From Chitinophaga sp. YR573 (GTDB lineage: Bacteria > Bacteroidota > Bacteroidia > Chitinophagales > Chitinophagaceae), in NCBI RefSeq assembly GCF_900110995.1, contig NZ_FOJF01000001.1, positions 4,766,364 to 4,830,363 of the forward strand: DNA of 64,000 bases, given 5' to 3'. Below the pieces are notes generated by a model, which was given only the letters and a program-made list of their open reading frames with translations, searched no databases and was not told the DNA's origin. This document shows positions 9,824-18,292 of the stretch, one piece after another (within the stretch, counting starts at the first letter, position 1; each line of letters begins with the position of its first letter). A program made the position numbers and the translations under genes.

Positions 9824-10933
9824 TTAATTGATAAATCTTTTTTGGAAGGAAAAGTTGGGTTGATGCATCTCTATTTCGTTCTTGCTTGTTTCAAGTTGTG
9901 CTTCTGTTGCATAAACAACCATTTTTTGTTCATAATCGTTGATAGCAGCTTCTATGGTTTCAAACTTTCCGTTAGTGAGGTTGTCGGATAAAATTGATGC
10001 GTCTACCAGCCCGATATTCGCACCCTGACCAGCAAAGGGCGGCATTACATGTGCAGCATCTCCAATAAGCGTTACAGGCAAAGGACGATTATTTTTCCAG
10101 GGTTTATCCAGGGGTATTTTTCTCGTCGGCAATCCAACAAAAAAAGATGTTGAGCGGAATAATTGTTTGTAACATTCGTGCCAATGAGAGAACTTATTTG
10201 AAAGGAATGTAATAACGCTGTCTGTATTTTGAAAGTTTAATCCACATTCTTCAGGTGTTCTGAAAGTTACGTTGTAGGTCAATGCACCATTGTTATTGGG
10301 GCTTGCAACTAAGTTAATCCCTTTGCCTGTGGTCATTAGTATGTTATTGTTGCACAGTTGGTAGAACTCCGCACATTTTATTTCCGGTTGAATGACTTCG
10401 CCCTGTATAATAAAAGTTCCGGTGTATTCGACTTCTGCATCCGTAACATATTTTCTTGCCCTGGATATTCCCCCATTAGCTCCGATAACAAAATCTGCGG
10501 TTACATTCATTTTATTTTCAAAATGCAACATCCATTTCCCGTTGTGTTCTTCAAGTCCTGTAAATTTTCTGTCCCAAACAACTGTATCACTTGTTAAACT
10601 GTCAAGCAATATTTTTCTTAGATCGTTTCTGTTTATCTCAGGACAGTCATATTGAGGTTTTACAGAGAACAATACGTTGCCTTGTTCGTCAGCCAGGGTT
10701 CTTCCCATAGGTTTCGCCATAGCATAATAACTTTCCAGCAATCCCGCTTTTTTCATTGCTTGTTGCCCTGAACTTTCATGCAGGTCAAGCGTACCACCCC
10801 AGATTCTTGCTTGTGGGTCTTTGTCTCTTTCGTAAACAGTTACCTCTATGCCTTTTTGCTGTAGTAATTTTGCCATTGTCAAACCAACTGGTCCTGCACC
10901 GATGATGGCTATTTTTTTATTCTTCAGTATCAT
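9824..10933 (-). CDS. Tet(X)-like FAD-dependent monooxygenase
   Basis: Encodes 369 residues of the class A flavoprotein monooxygenase fold. It has the FAD dinucleotide motif GAGPVG (13-18), the GGTLDLH segment (46-52), ARKYVTD, and the second FAD motif GDAAHVMPPFAGQG (291-304). Over its whole length it aligns by eye with the tetracycline-degrading enzyme Tet(X), far better than with generic members. Drug-contact positions are mixed: Gln177, Pro299 and Met356 are kept, while the positions of Tet(X) Arg213, Phe224, His234 and Gly236 read Ile198, Val209, Thr219 and Asn221. It may therefore oxidise another substrate or act weakly on tetracyclines. It is transcribed away from an AraC regulator 73 bp off. 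Cytoplasmic. Confidence 0.85.
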   Translation of the reverse strand: MILKNKKIAIIGAGPVGLTMAKLLQQKGIEVTVYERDKDPQARIWGGTLDLHESSGQQAMKKAGLLESYYAMAKPMGRTLADEQGNVLFSVKPQYDCPEINRNDLRKILLDSLTSDTVVWDRKFTGLEEHNGKWMLHFENKMNVTADFVIGANGGISRARKYVTDAEVEYTGTFIIQGEVIQPEIKCAEFYQLCNNNILMTTGKGINLVASPNNNGALTYNVTFRTPEECGLNFQNTDSVITFLSNKFSHWHECYKQLFRSTSFFVGLPTRKIPLDKPWKNNRPLPVTLIGDAAHVMPPFAGQGANIGLVDASILSDNLTNGKFETIEAAINDYEQKMVVYATEAQLETSKNEIEMHQPNFSFQKRFIN

Positions 10934-10981
10934 GATGCAAAATTGGAGAGTATCTTAGAGGTAAAATACCTACATTAGTCA

Positions 10982-10989
10982 CAAAAATA
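10982..10989 (-). promoter_or_regulatory. Putative -7 box for the Tet(X)-like gene
   Basis: On the minus strand this reads TATTTTTG, matching the Bacteroidota -7 consensus TAnnTTTG, 49 bp before the ATG. The -33 element is weak. A partial dyad GTCGTAAAAGAC lies just to the right and could be a regulator site. Confidence 0.35.
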
Positions 10990-11006
10990 GTCGTAAAAGA
11001 CTTTTT

Positions 11007-11975
11007 ATGGAAAAGGACAAACAGCAGACAGAGCCGAATATCCTAAAAAGGCTTGCTCATTTATTAGGGACGGATGTAAAAAACAGGAGATTAGACATCC
11101 CTGAAAAGTTTGGTAAAGGCTATTGTACCGGATTCGTTTTTAATGAGCATATCCGAATGCTAATCATGAATTACGAATTAAATAAGGATTTGGTCCTTAA
11201 AAACCCTGACGTCAATGCTTCTAAGAGAATGATACTTTTTAAGTTTCAAAACATTATCCCTAAAGCAGAAACATTATCAAAGGCAATACCTTCAGTTTTA
11301 ATTACGACCAGTAGTATGAATTCTGATGTTGTTATTCCAATCCATACAAATACTGCGACTATTAATATAGAAGTGGATGCAAATTATTTGAAAGGACTAT
11401 TTGACTTGTCTGAAAAATCACCGGTTTTGCAAAGCCTGTTGCTGAATGCGCAGCCCTTACTATTCGAACAAATGATTTATCCCTCTTTACAAAACATTGT
11501 GGATGAAATTATGTCCGACCCGGTTGATAAGACTTTTGAACTGTTTTTTCTGAGAGTAAAGGCAGAAGAACTGATTTGCAGACTATTAATGGAATTGGAA
11601 AAGCGGGATGAAAAACATCTTTATGCTTTAAACATTCATGATATACAAACCATTTACAGAATAAAAGAGCAAATGCTTGAACATCTGGAAACTCCACCAG
11701 TTATTAAAGAACTGGCAGTTTATGCCAGTATGAGTCCATCCAAACTGAAACGTTTATTCAAGCAAATTTTCGGCAACAGCATTTTTAGTTATTATCAGGA
11801 ATTCAGGATGAAAGAAGCCTCCCGTTTGCTGAAAGAGGAAAAGCTATCTGTTTCAGATGTGGGTTATCAACTTGGCTTTGCCAACCTAAGCCATTTTTCA
11901 AGAGTCTTTAAAGAACATATCGGAATGAAGCCGAAACAATATAGTCTTAAAACAGGTCCGTTTATAAACAGTTAA
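11007..11975 (+). CDS. AraC family transcriptional regulator
   Basis: Encodes 322 residues. The C-terminal 100 residues are a classical AraC DNA-binding region: a first helix-turn-helix (IKELAVYASMSPSKLKRLFK), a linker helix (YYQEFRMKEASRLL) and a second helix-turn-helix (SVSDVGYQLGFANLSHFSRVFK) ending GMKPKQY. The N-terminal 200 residues are an unassigned ligand or dimerisation region without transmembrane segments. It is divergent from the Tet(X)-like monooxygenase with only 73 bp between start codons, so it is the likely regulator of that gene. Confidence 0.9.
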   Translation: MEKDKQQTEPNILKRLAHLLGTDVKNRRLDIPEKFGKGYCTGFVFNEHIRMLIMNYELNKDLVLKNPDVNASKRMILFKFQNIIPKAETLSKAIPSVLITTSSMNSDVVIPIHTNTATINIEVDANYLKGLFDLSEKSPVLQSLLLNAQPLLFEQMIYPSLQNIVDEIMSDPVDKTFELFFLRVKAEELICRLLMELEKRDEKHLYALNIHDIQTIYRIKEQMLEHLETPPVIKELAVYASMSPSKLKRLFKQIFGNSIFSYYQEFRMKEASRLLKEEKLSVSDVGYQLGFANLSHFSRVFKEHIGMKPKQYSLKTGPFINS

Positions 11976-12047
11976 TATCCGGAAGAATAACATGAGAAAA
12001 AGCATTATATTCGGGCGGAAGCTGATAAGCATTTCAGTATATAGAAG

Positions 12048-13466
12048 ATGTCAATCAATCAAAGATTAATACGAAATACTTTACTTTATGCAACGGGGCC
12101 AATTCTAAGTAAGGTTATTTCCATTTTAATAATCCCCTATTATTCCTTCATTCTGGCAAAAAATGACCTGGGATATTTTGACCTGATTTTAACCAGTAGT
12201 CAGTTAATAATGGCTATTATCACTTTAAAAATTTCGGAAGGCTTGTACAGGTGGTTGATGGAAAGCAAAGGTGACCGGAATAAACAAATATCTGCCGTGA
12301 GCAATAGCATCGTTGTAATGATAGCTGCTGTCCTGCTTATTGTGGTTATTAATTATGCTATTCCCGTCAGCAATTCGCTTATGTACAGGGGCCTGATTTG
12401 TGTGTTTATTATCACTTCTATGTTACTGGGCCATTTACAACAATTTTTGCGGGGGCTGGGTTTAATTAAAATGTATACTTATCTTTCTATTCTGAACGGC
12501 ATACTCCTCTTATTTTTCAATGTTATATTATTGGCACTGTTGCATCTCAAGCTTCAGGGCATTCTGCTTTCATTAATCTTTTCCAATACAGTTTGCATAT
12601 TTTATATTCTATTCCGGATCAATTTTTTCAGCTTTATAAAAATAGAGAGTTTTAACGGTCCTTCATTAAGAGCAATGATTCTCTATTCCGCTCCCCTGGT
12701 ATATAATGCAATCAGCTGGTGGTTGATGGGAGGATTTGACAGGTATATTATCGCGGGATTCTTAGGGTTGGAAGCGAACGGCATTTATGCCATTGCTGTA
12801 AAATTCTCCAGTGTTATCATTTTAGTAAACTCATTTTTCATACCCGCCTGGCAGGATCTTGTTTTAAAAAAGAATGATTTGAACAGTTTGCAATCGCAGT
12901 TTAATAAGATGCTCAATTATTATATTGTTTTATTATTAAGCCTGACGATTGTCTTTTCATCCTTTTCAAAAATCCTTGTAACACATTTAATTGAGGCCAG
13001 ATATCATGATGCATGGAAATATATCCCGATTTTATTAGTTGGTGGATCACTTCTTGCTTTAACCTCATTCATGGGTTCTTTATTCGTTCTGGGGAAAAAT
13101 ACTTATAACATATTTATTACTTCTCTGTTAGGCAGTATTATAAATATCCTGATAAGTTTTTTACTCATTACCCGCACAAACCTTTACGGGCCTTGCCTGG
13201 GTATAGTAAGCGGATTTCTTGCGATTTTTCTGATACGATATGCTTATTTTAAAAAACGGATTACGCTTCAAATAAATATTCGTCCCATACTTGGGTTGAT
13301 GGTCGTCTTTTCTTTTATAACCGGTTGTTTGTATTTCGGGAATCCGCCTCTTTATTATTTATCTATCCTGGTATCTGTCGTAACTTTTTTACTATTTAAC
13401 TGGAAACTGGGGATTGAAATGCTGTATACTATCAGAGGGATTTTTCTGAAGGGCCGAAATGGATAA
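12048..13466 (+). CDS. Wzx-type oligosaccharide flippase
   Basis: Encodes 472 residues with about 12-14 strongly hydrophobic segments spread along the whole length. The N-terminus RNTLLYATGPILSKVISILIIPYYSFIL is typical of the polysaccharide transporter (PST/MATE-like) superfamily, and a central WWLMGGFDRYIIAGFLG motif is typical of Wzx flippases. It would move lipid-linked glycans across the inner membrane. The gene is clearly A+T-rich. Its last 35 bp overlap, tail to tail, the glycosyltransferase on the opposite strand. Confidence 0.85.
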   Translation: MSINQRLIRNTLLYATGPILSKVISILIIPYYSFILAKNDLGYFDLILTSSQLIMAIITLKISEGLYRWLMESKGDRNKQISAVSNSIVVMIAAVLLIVVINYAIPVSNSLMYRGLICVFIITSMLLGHLQQFLRGLGLIKMYTYLSILNGILLLFFNVILLALLHLKLQGILLSLIFSNTVCIFYILFRINFFSFIKIESFNGPSLRAMILYSAPLVYNAISWWLMGGFDRYIIAGFLGLEANGIYAIAVKFSSVIILVNSFFIPAWQDLVLKKNDLNSLQSQFNKMLNYYIVLLLSLTIVFSSFSKILVTHLIEARYHDAWKYIPILLVGGSLLALTSFMGSLFVLGKNTYNIFITSLLGSIINILISFLLITRTNLYGPCLGIVSGFLAIFLIRYAYFKKRITLQINIRPILGLMVVFSFITGCLYFGNPPLYYLSILVSVVTFLLFNWKLGIEMLYTIRGIFLKGRNG

Positions 13467-14526
13467 TAACAGACAATATCTTTTTAGAAATCCTTATCAG
13501 TTTAAATATCCCTCTCACCGGTAATAAGACACGTAGTTTTATACGGGCTCTGGACCACCAGCTGTCAAAAGTATTGGGCATACCTCTTATTCCCTGCTTA
13601 TAGTCCTCTACTGTTTGAGCATATAATTGTATAATTTGTTCCAGCACATTTGAGAAGGAAGCCTGCTCTCTGATCCATTCCGCATTCAGGCGGTTATTAT
13701 CCCCATTGAACTTATTGATTTCCTCAATGATTAGTTCTGCGTCGAAAGATCGTGTAAGTGTTTTCATACCAAAATTAAACTTCCGCAGGTAATTCAGATT
13801 TGCAGGAGCCACCATCTCGCCAAGTCCATGGAAATCACATAAAACAACCGCTGCTCCGGTAGATAATGCCTCCATTGCAGCTTTTGCCTTTGCGAAAACC
13901 AGATCATACTTTAATAGGATCTCTTCCGGGTGCTTTATATAGTTTCCTGTTCCGGACCCTATAACATCCAGGGTTAATCCAAACTGTTTACAGGCACTGG
14001 CAATCACCTGGTAATGATTATTCTCTTTCGCATAATTACTGAATACCAAAGCAGTGGAAGGCCGGGATGCAAATTCTTTCCTTAGATTAAACCGGTTTGT
14101 GTTTACCCAGTTATAAATTACACCTGTATATTTTTCAGGTATTTTTGCATCAATGAGCAATCTGTCCAGACAATTATAATCTACAGCAATATATTTTAAA
14201 ATCCGGGGGCTTTTAGGAGGAATATCAAAAAAATAGCGCCTGTCATGCACGAAAAAAATTACCGGCGTTTTTTTAAACCGGTCCAGCGCACGAATCGCTA
14301 CCAGATTGTGATGAGCATGAATAATATCAGGTATGTTTTTTAAGTGGCGGAGGTTCTCCGTTACATTAATACCATTCTTTATCAGTTCCCTCCCGGTATC
14401 GCCAATAACCCGCGTGTATACTTCAACATTATATCCTTTCTTCTTTAATCCAATCGCCAGTTCAAATACATACACTACAGTACCACTTTGCAGACCTAAT
14501 TCAATGTTCGTTATAAGTATGTTCAT
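13432..14526 (-). CDS. Glycosyltransferase, GT4-like (GT-B fold)
   Basis: Encodes 364 residues. The N-terminal Rossmann half starts MNILITNIELGLQSGTVVYVFELAIGLKK, with the glycine-rich acceptor loop, then DIIHAHH. The C-terminal half has the donor-site pattern KAKAAMEALSTGAAVVLCD followed by a glutamate, as in group 1/GT4 enzymes. Cytoplasmic, probably attached to the membrane surface through the basic C-terminal helix region. It overlaps the upstream PIG-L-like gene by 4 bp (translational coupling) and the flippase gene by 35 bp on the opposite strand. Probably part of a small surface-glycan locus. Confidence 0.8.
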   Translation of the reverse strand: MNILITNIELGLQSGTVVYVFELAIGLKKKGYNVEVYTRVIGDTGRELIKNGINVTENLRHLKNIPDIIHAHHNLVAIRALDRFKKTPVIFFVHDRRYFFDIPPKSPRILKYIAVDYNCLDRLLIDAKIPEKYTGVIYNWVNTNRFNLRKEFASRPSTALVFSNYAKENNHYQVIASACKQFGLTLDVIGSGTGNYIKHPEEILLKYDLVFAKAKAAMEALSTGAAVVLCDFHGLGEMVAPANLNYLRKFNFGMKTLTRSFDAELIIEEINKFNGDNNRLNAEWIREQASFSNVLEQIIQLYAQTVEDYKQGIRGMPNTFDSWWSRARIKLRVLLPVRGIFKLIRISKKILSVIIHFGPSEKSL

Positions 14527-15329
14527 CCGGGGGATAAATTTGTAGAAAGATGATAAATTAATGGTAATAGATGTTCCTGAAATGAAATTGCTTTTTTATA
14601 AACACCACTATTTACTTTTTCTATGGCATATTGTTCATAAAATGGTATTCCATCTCCCCAGGATGAAAAAATATCCGGCCTTATTACTTTTCTTAAACAC
14701 TCTACCATAAATGGTGTGCTGCCATATTTTTGAATAGCAGACTGCAACTCATATGCAAGCTCCGCATATCCTTCTGCAGCTTTACGTTTACGATTGAAAC
14801 TATCATCATCCAGCCGGACTACCAATGACGCATCCTCCTCACTCATTAATCCGTCTAACAGAAACTCCAGATTCAACATCCGTGTTCCATCTTTGGCTTC
14901 TTTAACGGCTATGATCAGATTAATTAAGTAACGGCAAAGGTCATGTGTAGGATTAAACCCTTCTAAAGCATCCCCGGCAACTACCTGAATGTTGTTCTCC
15001 TGAAAATCCGATAATATCTTCAGGCCTAAAGTAGTCAATGATGAATAGTCTTTTTCCAGGATAATACGGTATATCTCTTTATCCGTATAATACCCCATTA
15101 TTGGAGAAATACTTGCCCCACATTCCTTAAGAATACCAATTGTATTATGTAATCTGGAACTGCCTGCTGACCCTGAACCATCTGTTAATACATATACCCG
15201 TGGTTTATATAATTCTACAAAACGAAATACCCTTAGCTCATGTCCCGGATGCGCTATTATAAGAGCGCTATTCTTTAGTTGCTGCATAATTGGAGTTACA
15301 GATGGCCAGAAAGGTAATACATTATCCAA
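14523..15329 (-). CDS. PIG-L/LmbE-like deacetylase family protein
   Basis: Encodes 268 residues. The N-terminal motif AHPGHELR corresponds to the AHPDDE zinc motif of PIG-L/LmbE N-deacetylases, and YVLTDGSGSAGSSRL matches the next conserved strand and loop. The replacement of DD by GH is unusual, since that Asp is a catalytic or zinc-site residue. The enzyme may therefore act on another substrate or bind metal through the extra His. A second possible start (MQQLKN) lies 14 codons in. Its last 4 bp overlap the glycosyltransferase gene, so both likely act on the same glycan. Confidence 0.6.
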   Translation of the reverse strand: MDNVLPFWPSVTPIMQQLKNSALIIAHPGHELRVFRFVELYKPRVYVLTDGSGSAGSSRLHNTIGILKECGASISPIMGYYTDKEIYRIILEKDYSSLTTLGLKILSDFQENNIQVVAGDALEGFNPTHDLCRYLINLIIAVKEAKDGTRMLNLEFLLDGLMSEEDASLVVRLDDDSFNRKRKAAEGYAELAYELQSAIQKYGSTPFMVECLRKVIRPDIFSSWGDGIPFYEQYAIEKVNSGVYKKAISFQEHLLPLIYHLSTNLSPG

Positions 15330-15544
15330 ACTTTACATAGTAAATTAAAAACTATTTGTTTTAGTATGCTGCACTGGGTGATTATGTTATATGGGAATTA
15401 AGCTGAGTTTGTTAATGCTTAATAAGTGTATGGTGAAGACTGGCGTTCCGGGTTTCATTGCAAAAGGTAATTAAACAACTGAACCGGGCCCATGGAAGAA
15501 TAACAAATACGCGAAGCTTTGTCGTTGATCATAATCAGCACAAG

Positions 15545-16612
15545 TTAAATTATTACATTTTTGTTCTTAGTGATAATTAAGTCGTCAATGTTCCCTTTGA
15601 GGGTTGACGGGTCGCCTTCCAGATTTATTAAACTACCATCTTGCATCTTTAATCTTATACCAATATTGCTGCCTTCTTTATATATCTCGTAGTAAACGTC
15701 TTTGTTTTTAAAACCGATAGTTGTTTTACTATAATGTATCGAATCGATTATGTTGGTTTGATTCTGTTCATCGTAATGAGGGTGAGGATAGTAAAACTCT
15801 ATGCTTCCATCCTGACGAACAAGCGTATAGTATAGCGCGGAATCCTGAGAGAACAGGCAAACGGTTTTGTTGTTTTTCATTAATTTAAAAGACAGCACCG
15901 TCTCCAGGGTTTCGTAGGGCATAAACAACTCATTCGTTTCCTTTTTCTTTCCGTTTGTCCATTCTTTTGTATTTACTGCCACAAAATAAGGAGAATTGCC
16001 CCTGGCATCTTCTTCAACTATTTTGATAGGAACCGGTTTATTGTTTTTAACAACATATTCCGAATACTGGTGCCAGCAGCATCCGTCTTTAGTCATTGTT
16101 GTCAATGTTTTAGCCTTGGCATCTACCTGGAACATTCCGCAGTATTGGTTAGACAGTTCAGAAAAGGCATCGTTATAAACGAATGCTTTATTTATGTACA
16201 GGTAAATATCGAAGGAGGGTCCACCGTAGCAGCTGTTCATACCATTCATGATAGCAAAGTCTTTTACTCCGTCGAAATTGTAATCTTCGTAGATTAAAAC
16301 GCTTTGGCTTCCGTAAGGTAATTCCTTGACGTTGGGTATTAACTGGTCATTTTCCAGCAGGTCATCGCTTATCTGATCAGCAGTTGCATTTATCAGTCTT
16401 TTGTTGGTGCCTTTTTCATACACCTGAATGTTATAGGTGGATGAATCGGGCTTTGTGACTACCTGCGCGTAATAGTTTTGGGAGAAGTCTTTGATGCGTA
16501 TTTTTGTTTGGGCGTTGGCATTACTACAAAAAAAGCACATGATAAATAGCAGGATGATGCCTTTTAATTCAATTGCAATCAATGCGTCTCTGATTTCTTC
16601 ATTTTTTGTCAT
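15545..16612 (-). CDS. Secreted XAC2610-like protein
   Basis: Encodes 355 residues. After a short charged leader there is a hydrophobic stretch (GIILLFIMCFFCSNANAQ) that looks like a signal peptide; the annotated start gives an unusually long n-region, so the real start may be internal. The segment VLIYEDYNFDGVKDFAIMNG is the calcium-loop-like motif seen in XAC2610-type periplasmic proteins and FG-GAP relatives, and GCCWHQYSEY follows. The C-terminal 140 residues are unassigned. The gene follows the HxlR gene by 8 bp on the same strand, suggesting co-transcription. Confidence 0.5.
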   Translation of the reverse strand: MTKNEEIRDALIAIELKGIILLFIMCFFCSNANAQTKIRIKDFSQNYYAQVVTKPDSSTYNIQVYEKGTNKRLINATADQISDDLLENDQLIPNVKELPYGSQSVLIYEDYNFDGVKDFAIMNGMNSCYGGPSFDIYLYINKAFVYNDAFSELSNQYCGMFQVDAKAKTLTTMTKDGCCWHQYSEYVVKNNKPVPIKIVEEDARGNSPYFVAVNTKEWTNGKKKETNELFMPYETLETVLSFKLMKNNKTVCLFSQDSALYYTLVRQDGSIEFYYPHPHYDEQNQTNIIDSIHYSKTTIGFKNKDVYYEIYKEGSNIGIRLKMQDGSLINLEGDPSTLKGNIDDLIITKNKNVII

Positions 16613-16620
16613 GCTGATAA

Positions 16621-17007
16621 TTATTTGTCCATCTTATTGTTCCGAATACTTTCCCTGATCTTTTCTCTGTGCTGCTCACCCCATTGTCCCAACTCATATA
16701 AAACGTTTTTCAGTGTATCGCTATAAGGAGTTGTCTCATAAATTACAGTAACAGGCATCGTGGGATATACTTTCCTCTCAATAAAACCATTCATTTCCAA
16801 ATCCCGGAGTTCTTTTGCGAGTACTTTAGGTGTTATACCTTCAACTAATTGCAGGATTTCGTTAAAACGCAGCGGACTTTCCCTGAGTGTAAATATCAAC
16901 GGAAACTTCCATTTCCCATTTAAAACATACAGCGCATCGCTAATGTGCTTTACCTTTAAAATGCATTCCTGTTTTGCAGGAACCTGCTCATTTACAATAG
17001 ATTTCAT
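16621..17007 (-). CDS. HxlR family transcriptional regulator
   Basis: Encodes 128 residues, the usual HxlR length. The winged-helix core is intact: C15 near the N-terminus, ISDALYVLNGKWKFPLIFTL, then RFNEILQLVEGITPKVLAKELRDLEMNGFIERKVY and the wing VTVIYETTPYSDTL. HxlR proteins sense electrophiles or redox state, often through the N-terminal Cys. It is divergent from a DoxX gene, a frequent HxlR partner, and the shared promoter region contains a large imperfect dyad, so autoregulation and DoxX control are likely. Confidence 0.9.
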   Translation of the reverse strand: MKSIVNEQVPAKQECILKVKHISDALYVLNGKWKFPLIFTLRESPLRFNEILQLVEGITPKVLAKELRDLEMNGFIERKVYPTMPVTVIYETTPYSDTLKNVLYELGQWGEQHREKIRESIRNNKMDK

Positions 17008-17012
17008 GAAGG

Positions 17013-17020
17013 CAAAGCTA
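17013..17020 (-). promoter_or_regulatory. -7 box of the first HxlR gene
   Basis: Minus strand reads TAGCTTTG, a perfect TAnnTTTG, about 5 bp before the ATG, implying a very short or leaderless 5' end. The identical octamer drives the divergent DoxX gene. Confidence 0.5.
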
Positions 17021-17085
17021 CTAACTTTCCTCTAAGATATCGCTTTCCCGGAGGTAACTAATATCTTATCTATACCTCCGTCCTA

Positions 17086-17093
17086 TAGCTTTG
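17086..17093 (+). promoter_or_regulatory. -7 box of the DoxX gene
   Basis: TAGCTTTG, a perfect TAnnTTTG, 14 bp before the ATG at 17108. Half-sites resembling ACCTCC and TAAGATAT are arranged as a dyad between this box and the divergent one, a plausible HxlR operator. Confidence 0.5.
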
Positions 17094-17107
17094 CCGGTAA
17101 AAAAAGC

Positions 17108-17467
17108 ATGGAAACTACAAAAATAATTTATTGGGTCTCAACAGTGATGGTTTGTCTGGTAATGGTCTTTTCATCTTATTCCGATCTGCGTAGTGTAGCA
17201 GTCAAAGAGGCGTTTGTTCATCTGGGTTTCCCAGGCTATTTCAGGATCGAACTGGGTGTGATGAAAATTATAGGTATCATTTTATTACTGGCACCGCTTC
17301 CCGGTTTTTGCAAAGAATGGGCCTATGCAGGCTTTGCCATCACTTTCATTTCTGCATTTATTGCGCATACAGTTTCCGGTGATCCTATGAGTGCCCGTAT
17401 AGCGCCTGTTATCGTGCTTGTCTTTTTGTTGGTATCCTGTTTTGCTTTTCATCAACTAAAAAATTAA
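17108..17467 (+). CDS. DoxX family membrane protein
   Basis: Encodes 119 residues with four hydrophobic helices (about 7-24, 48-66, 74-92 and 98-115), the DoxX layout, including the F..LG.P.Y...ELG..KI.GI motif between helices 1 and 2. DoxX-like proteins sit in the inner membrane and are linked to redox and electrophile stress. It is divergent from an HxlR regulator that probably controls it. Confidence 0.88.
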   Translation: METTKIIYWVSTVMVCLVMVFSSYSDLRSVAVKEAFVHLGFPGYFRIELGVMKIIGIILLLAPLPGFCKEWAYAGFAITFISAFIAHTVSGDPMSARIAPVIVLVFLLVSCFAFHQLKN

Positions 17468-17480
17468 AGACAATTTCTTT

Positions 17481-17519
17481 ATCAATCGTTAGCAATGCCA
17501 TGCATTACTAACGATTGAT
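17481..17519. terminator. Bidirectional hairpin between DoxX and RibD-type genes
   Basis: Two 18-nt arms (17481-17498 and 17502-17519) pair with one mismatch around a 3-nt loop, between two convergent genes. Confidence 0.65.
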
Positions 17520-17554
17520 ATTATGTAGCAATTCCAGATGTCGAATGGTATAAC

Positions 17555-18121
17555 CTAAACCGGAAAGTATTTATTGAGTATTTTTCCATTTTTGTAAGAG
17601 ATTGAACTATCTAATTTCAGCACTTTTTGCTCCTTAAAAATTGAAAGTCCGTTACCGATTGCAACCGGACTTACGAAAATAAAATATTCATCAATAAGGT
17701 TCTGGCTGATCAGCGAACTTACAAAACTGGCGCCGCCATAAACCATAATATCCTTACCCGGAGCTTTTTTCAGTGCCTGTACTGCAGTAACCATATCTCC
17801 GTTTTCAACTTCCAGGTTTCTGCCATTGATAGCTGTTTGTGTGCGGCTGAAAACAATCTTACGCATATTGACCATTCGTTGCGCCAAAGGTTGTTCCGGG
17901 CTGTCGGGTTTATTGTCAACCACATCTTCCCAGTAATTGACGAATCCCGGGGTCATCTTGCGTCCCAACAAAATGGTATCGCAACTGTCGGCCAGCTCAA
18001 TTACGTGGCGGAAACTGGATTCATCCCGTTCTCCGGGTATCCACATCCAGTCCAATTGCCCATCCGGCCCGGCTACAAACCCATCAATGGTCATTTGTAC
18101 CTGTAATTTTAATTTTCTCAT
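17555..18121 (-). CDS. RibD C-terminal/dihydrofolate reductase-like protein
   Basis: Encodes 188 residues from the ATG at 18121; the frame stays open 40 codons further, but MRKLKLQVQMTIDGFVAGPDGQLDW is the standard family start. The conserved strands are present: the first motif, DTILLGRKM, KIVFSRT, and the NADPH-binding DIMVYGGASFVSSLISQNLIDEYFIFVSPVAIGNG. Cytoplasmic NADPH-dependent reductase of unknown substrate. Such short RibD_C proteins are common as multiple paralogues in Bacteroidota; a second copy is at 27707-28273. Confidence 0.85.
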   Translation of the reverse strand: MRKLKLQVQMTIDGFVAGPDGQLDWMWIPGERDESSFRHVIELADSCDTILLGRKMTPGFVNYWEDVVDNKPDSPEQPLAQRMVNMRKIVFSRTQTAINGRNLEVENGDMVTAVQALKKAPGKDIMVYGGASFVSSLISQNLIDEYFIFVSPVAIGNGLSIFKEQKVLKLDSSISYKNGKILNKYFPV

Positions 18122-18292
18122 AAAAATCGTTTTAAGGTGATTTGTGTTTTTTTCTATCACAAATATCTGCAGATGGTACATGATATTGCGGGTGTAATCA
18201 CGACAGAATAGGAGGTGATTTGCGTCAAAAAACCAAAACAAAGGAGTATTGAGCTATATCTTTGCCAGTAATTTTTTATTTATCTTAGATAT

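Noticed and set aside
9824..10933. Recently acquired tet(X) resistance gene
   Set aside because: No transposon, integrase or IS lies beside it, it has its own divergent regulator, and several drug-contact positions differ from Tet(X).
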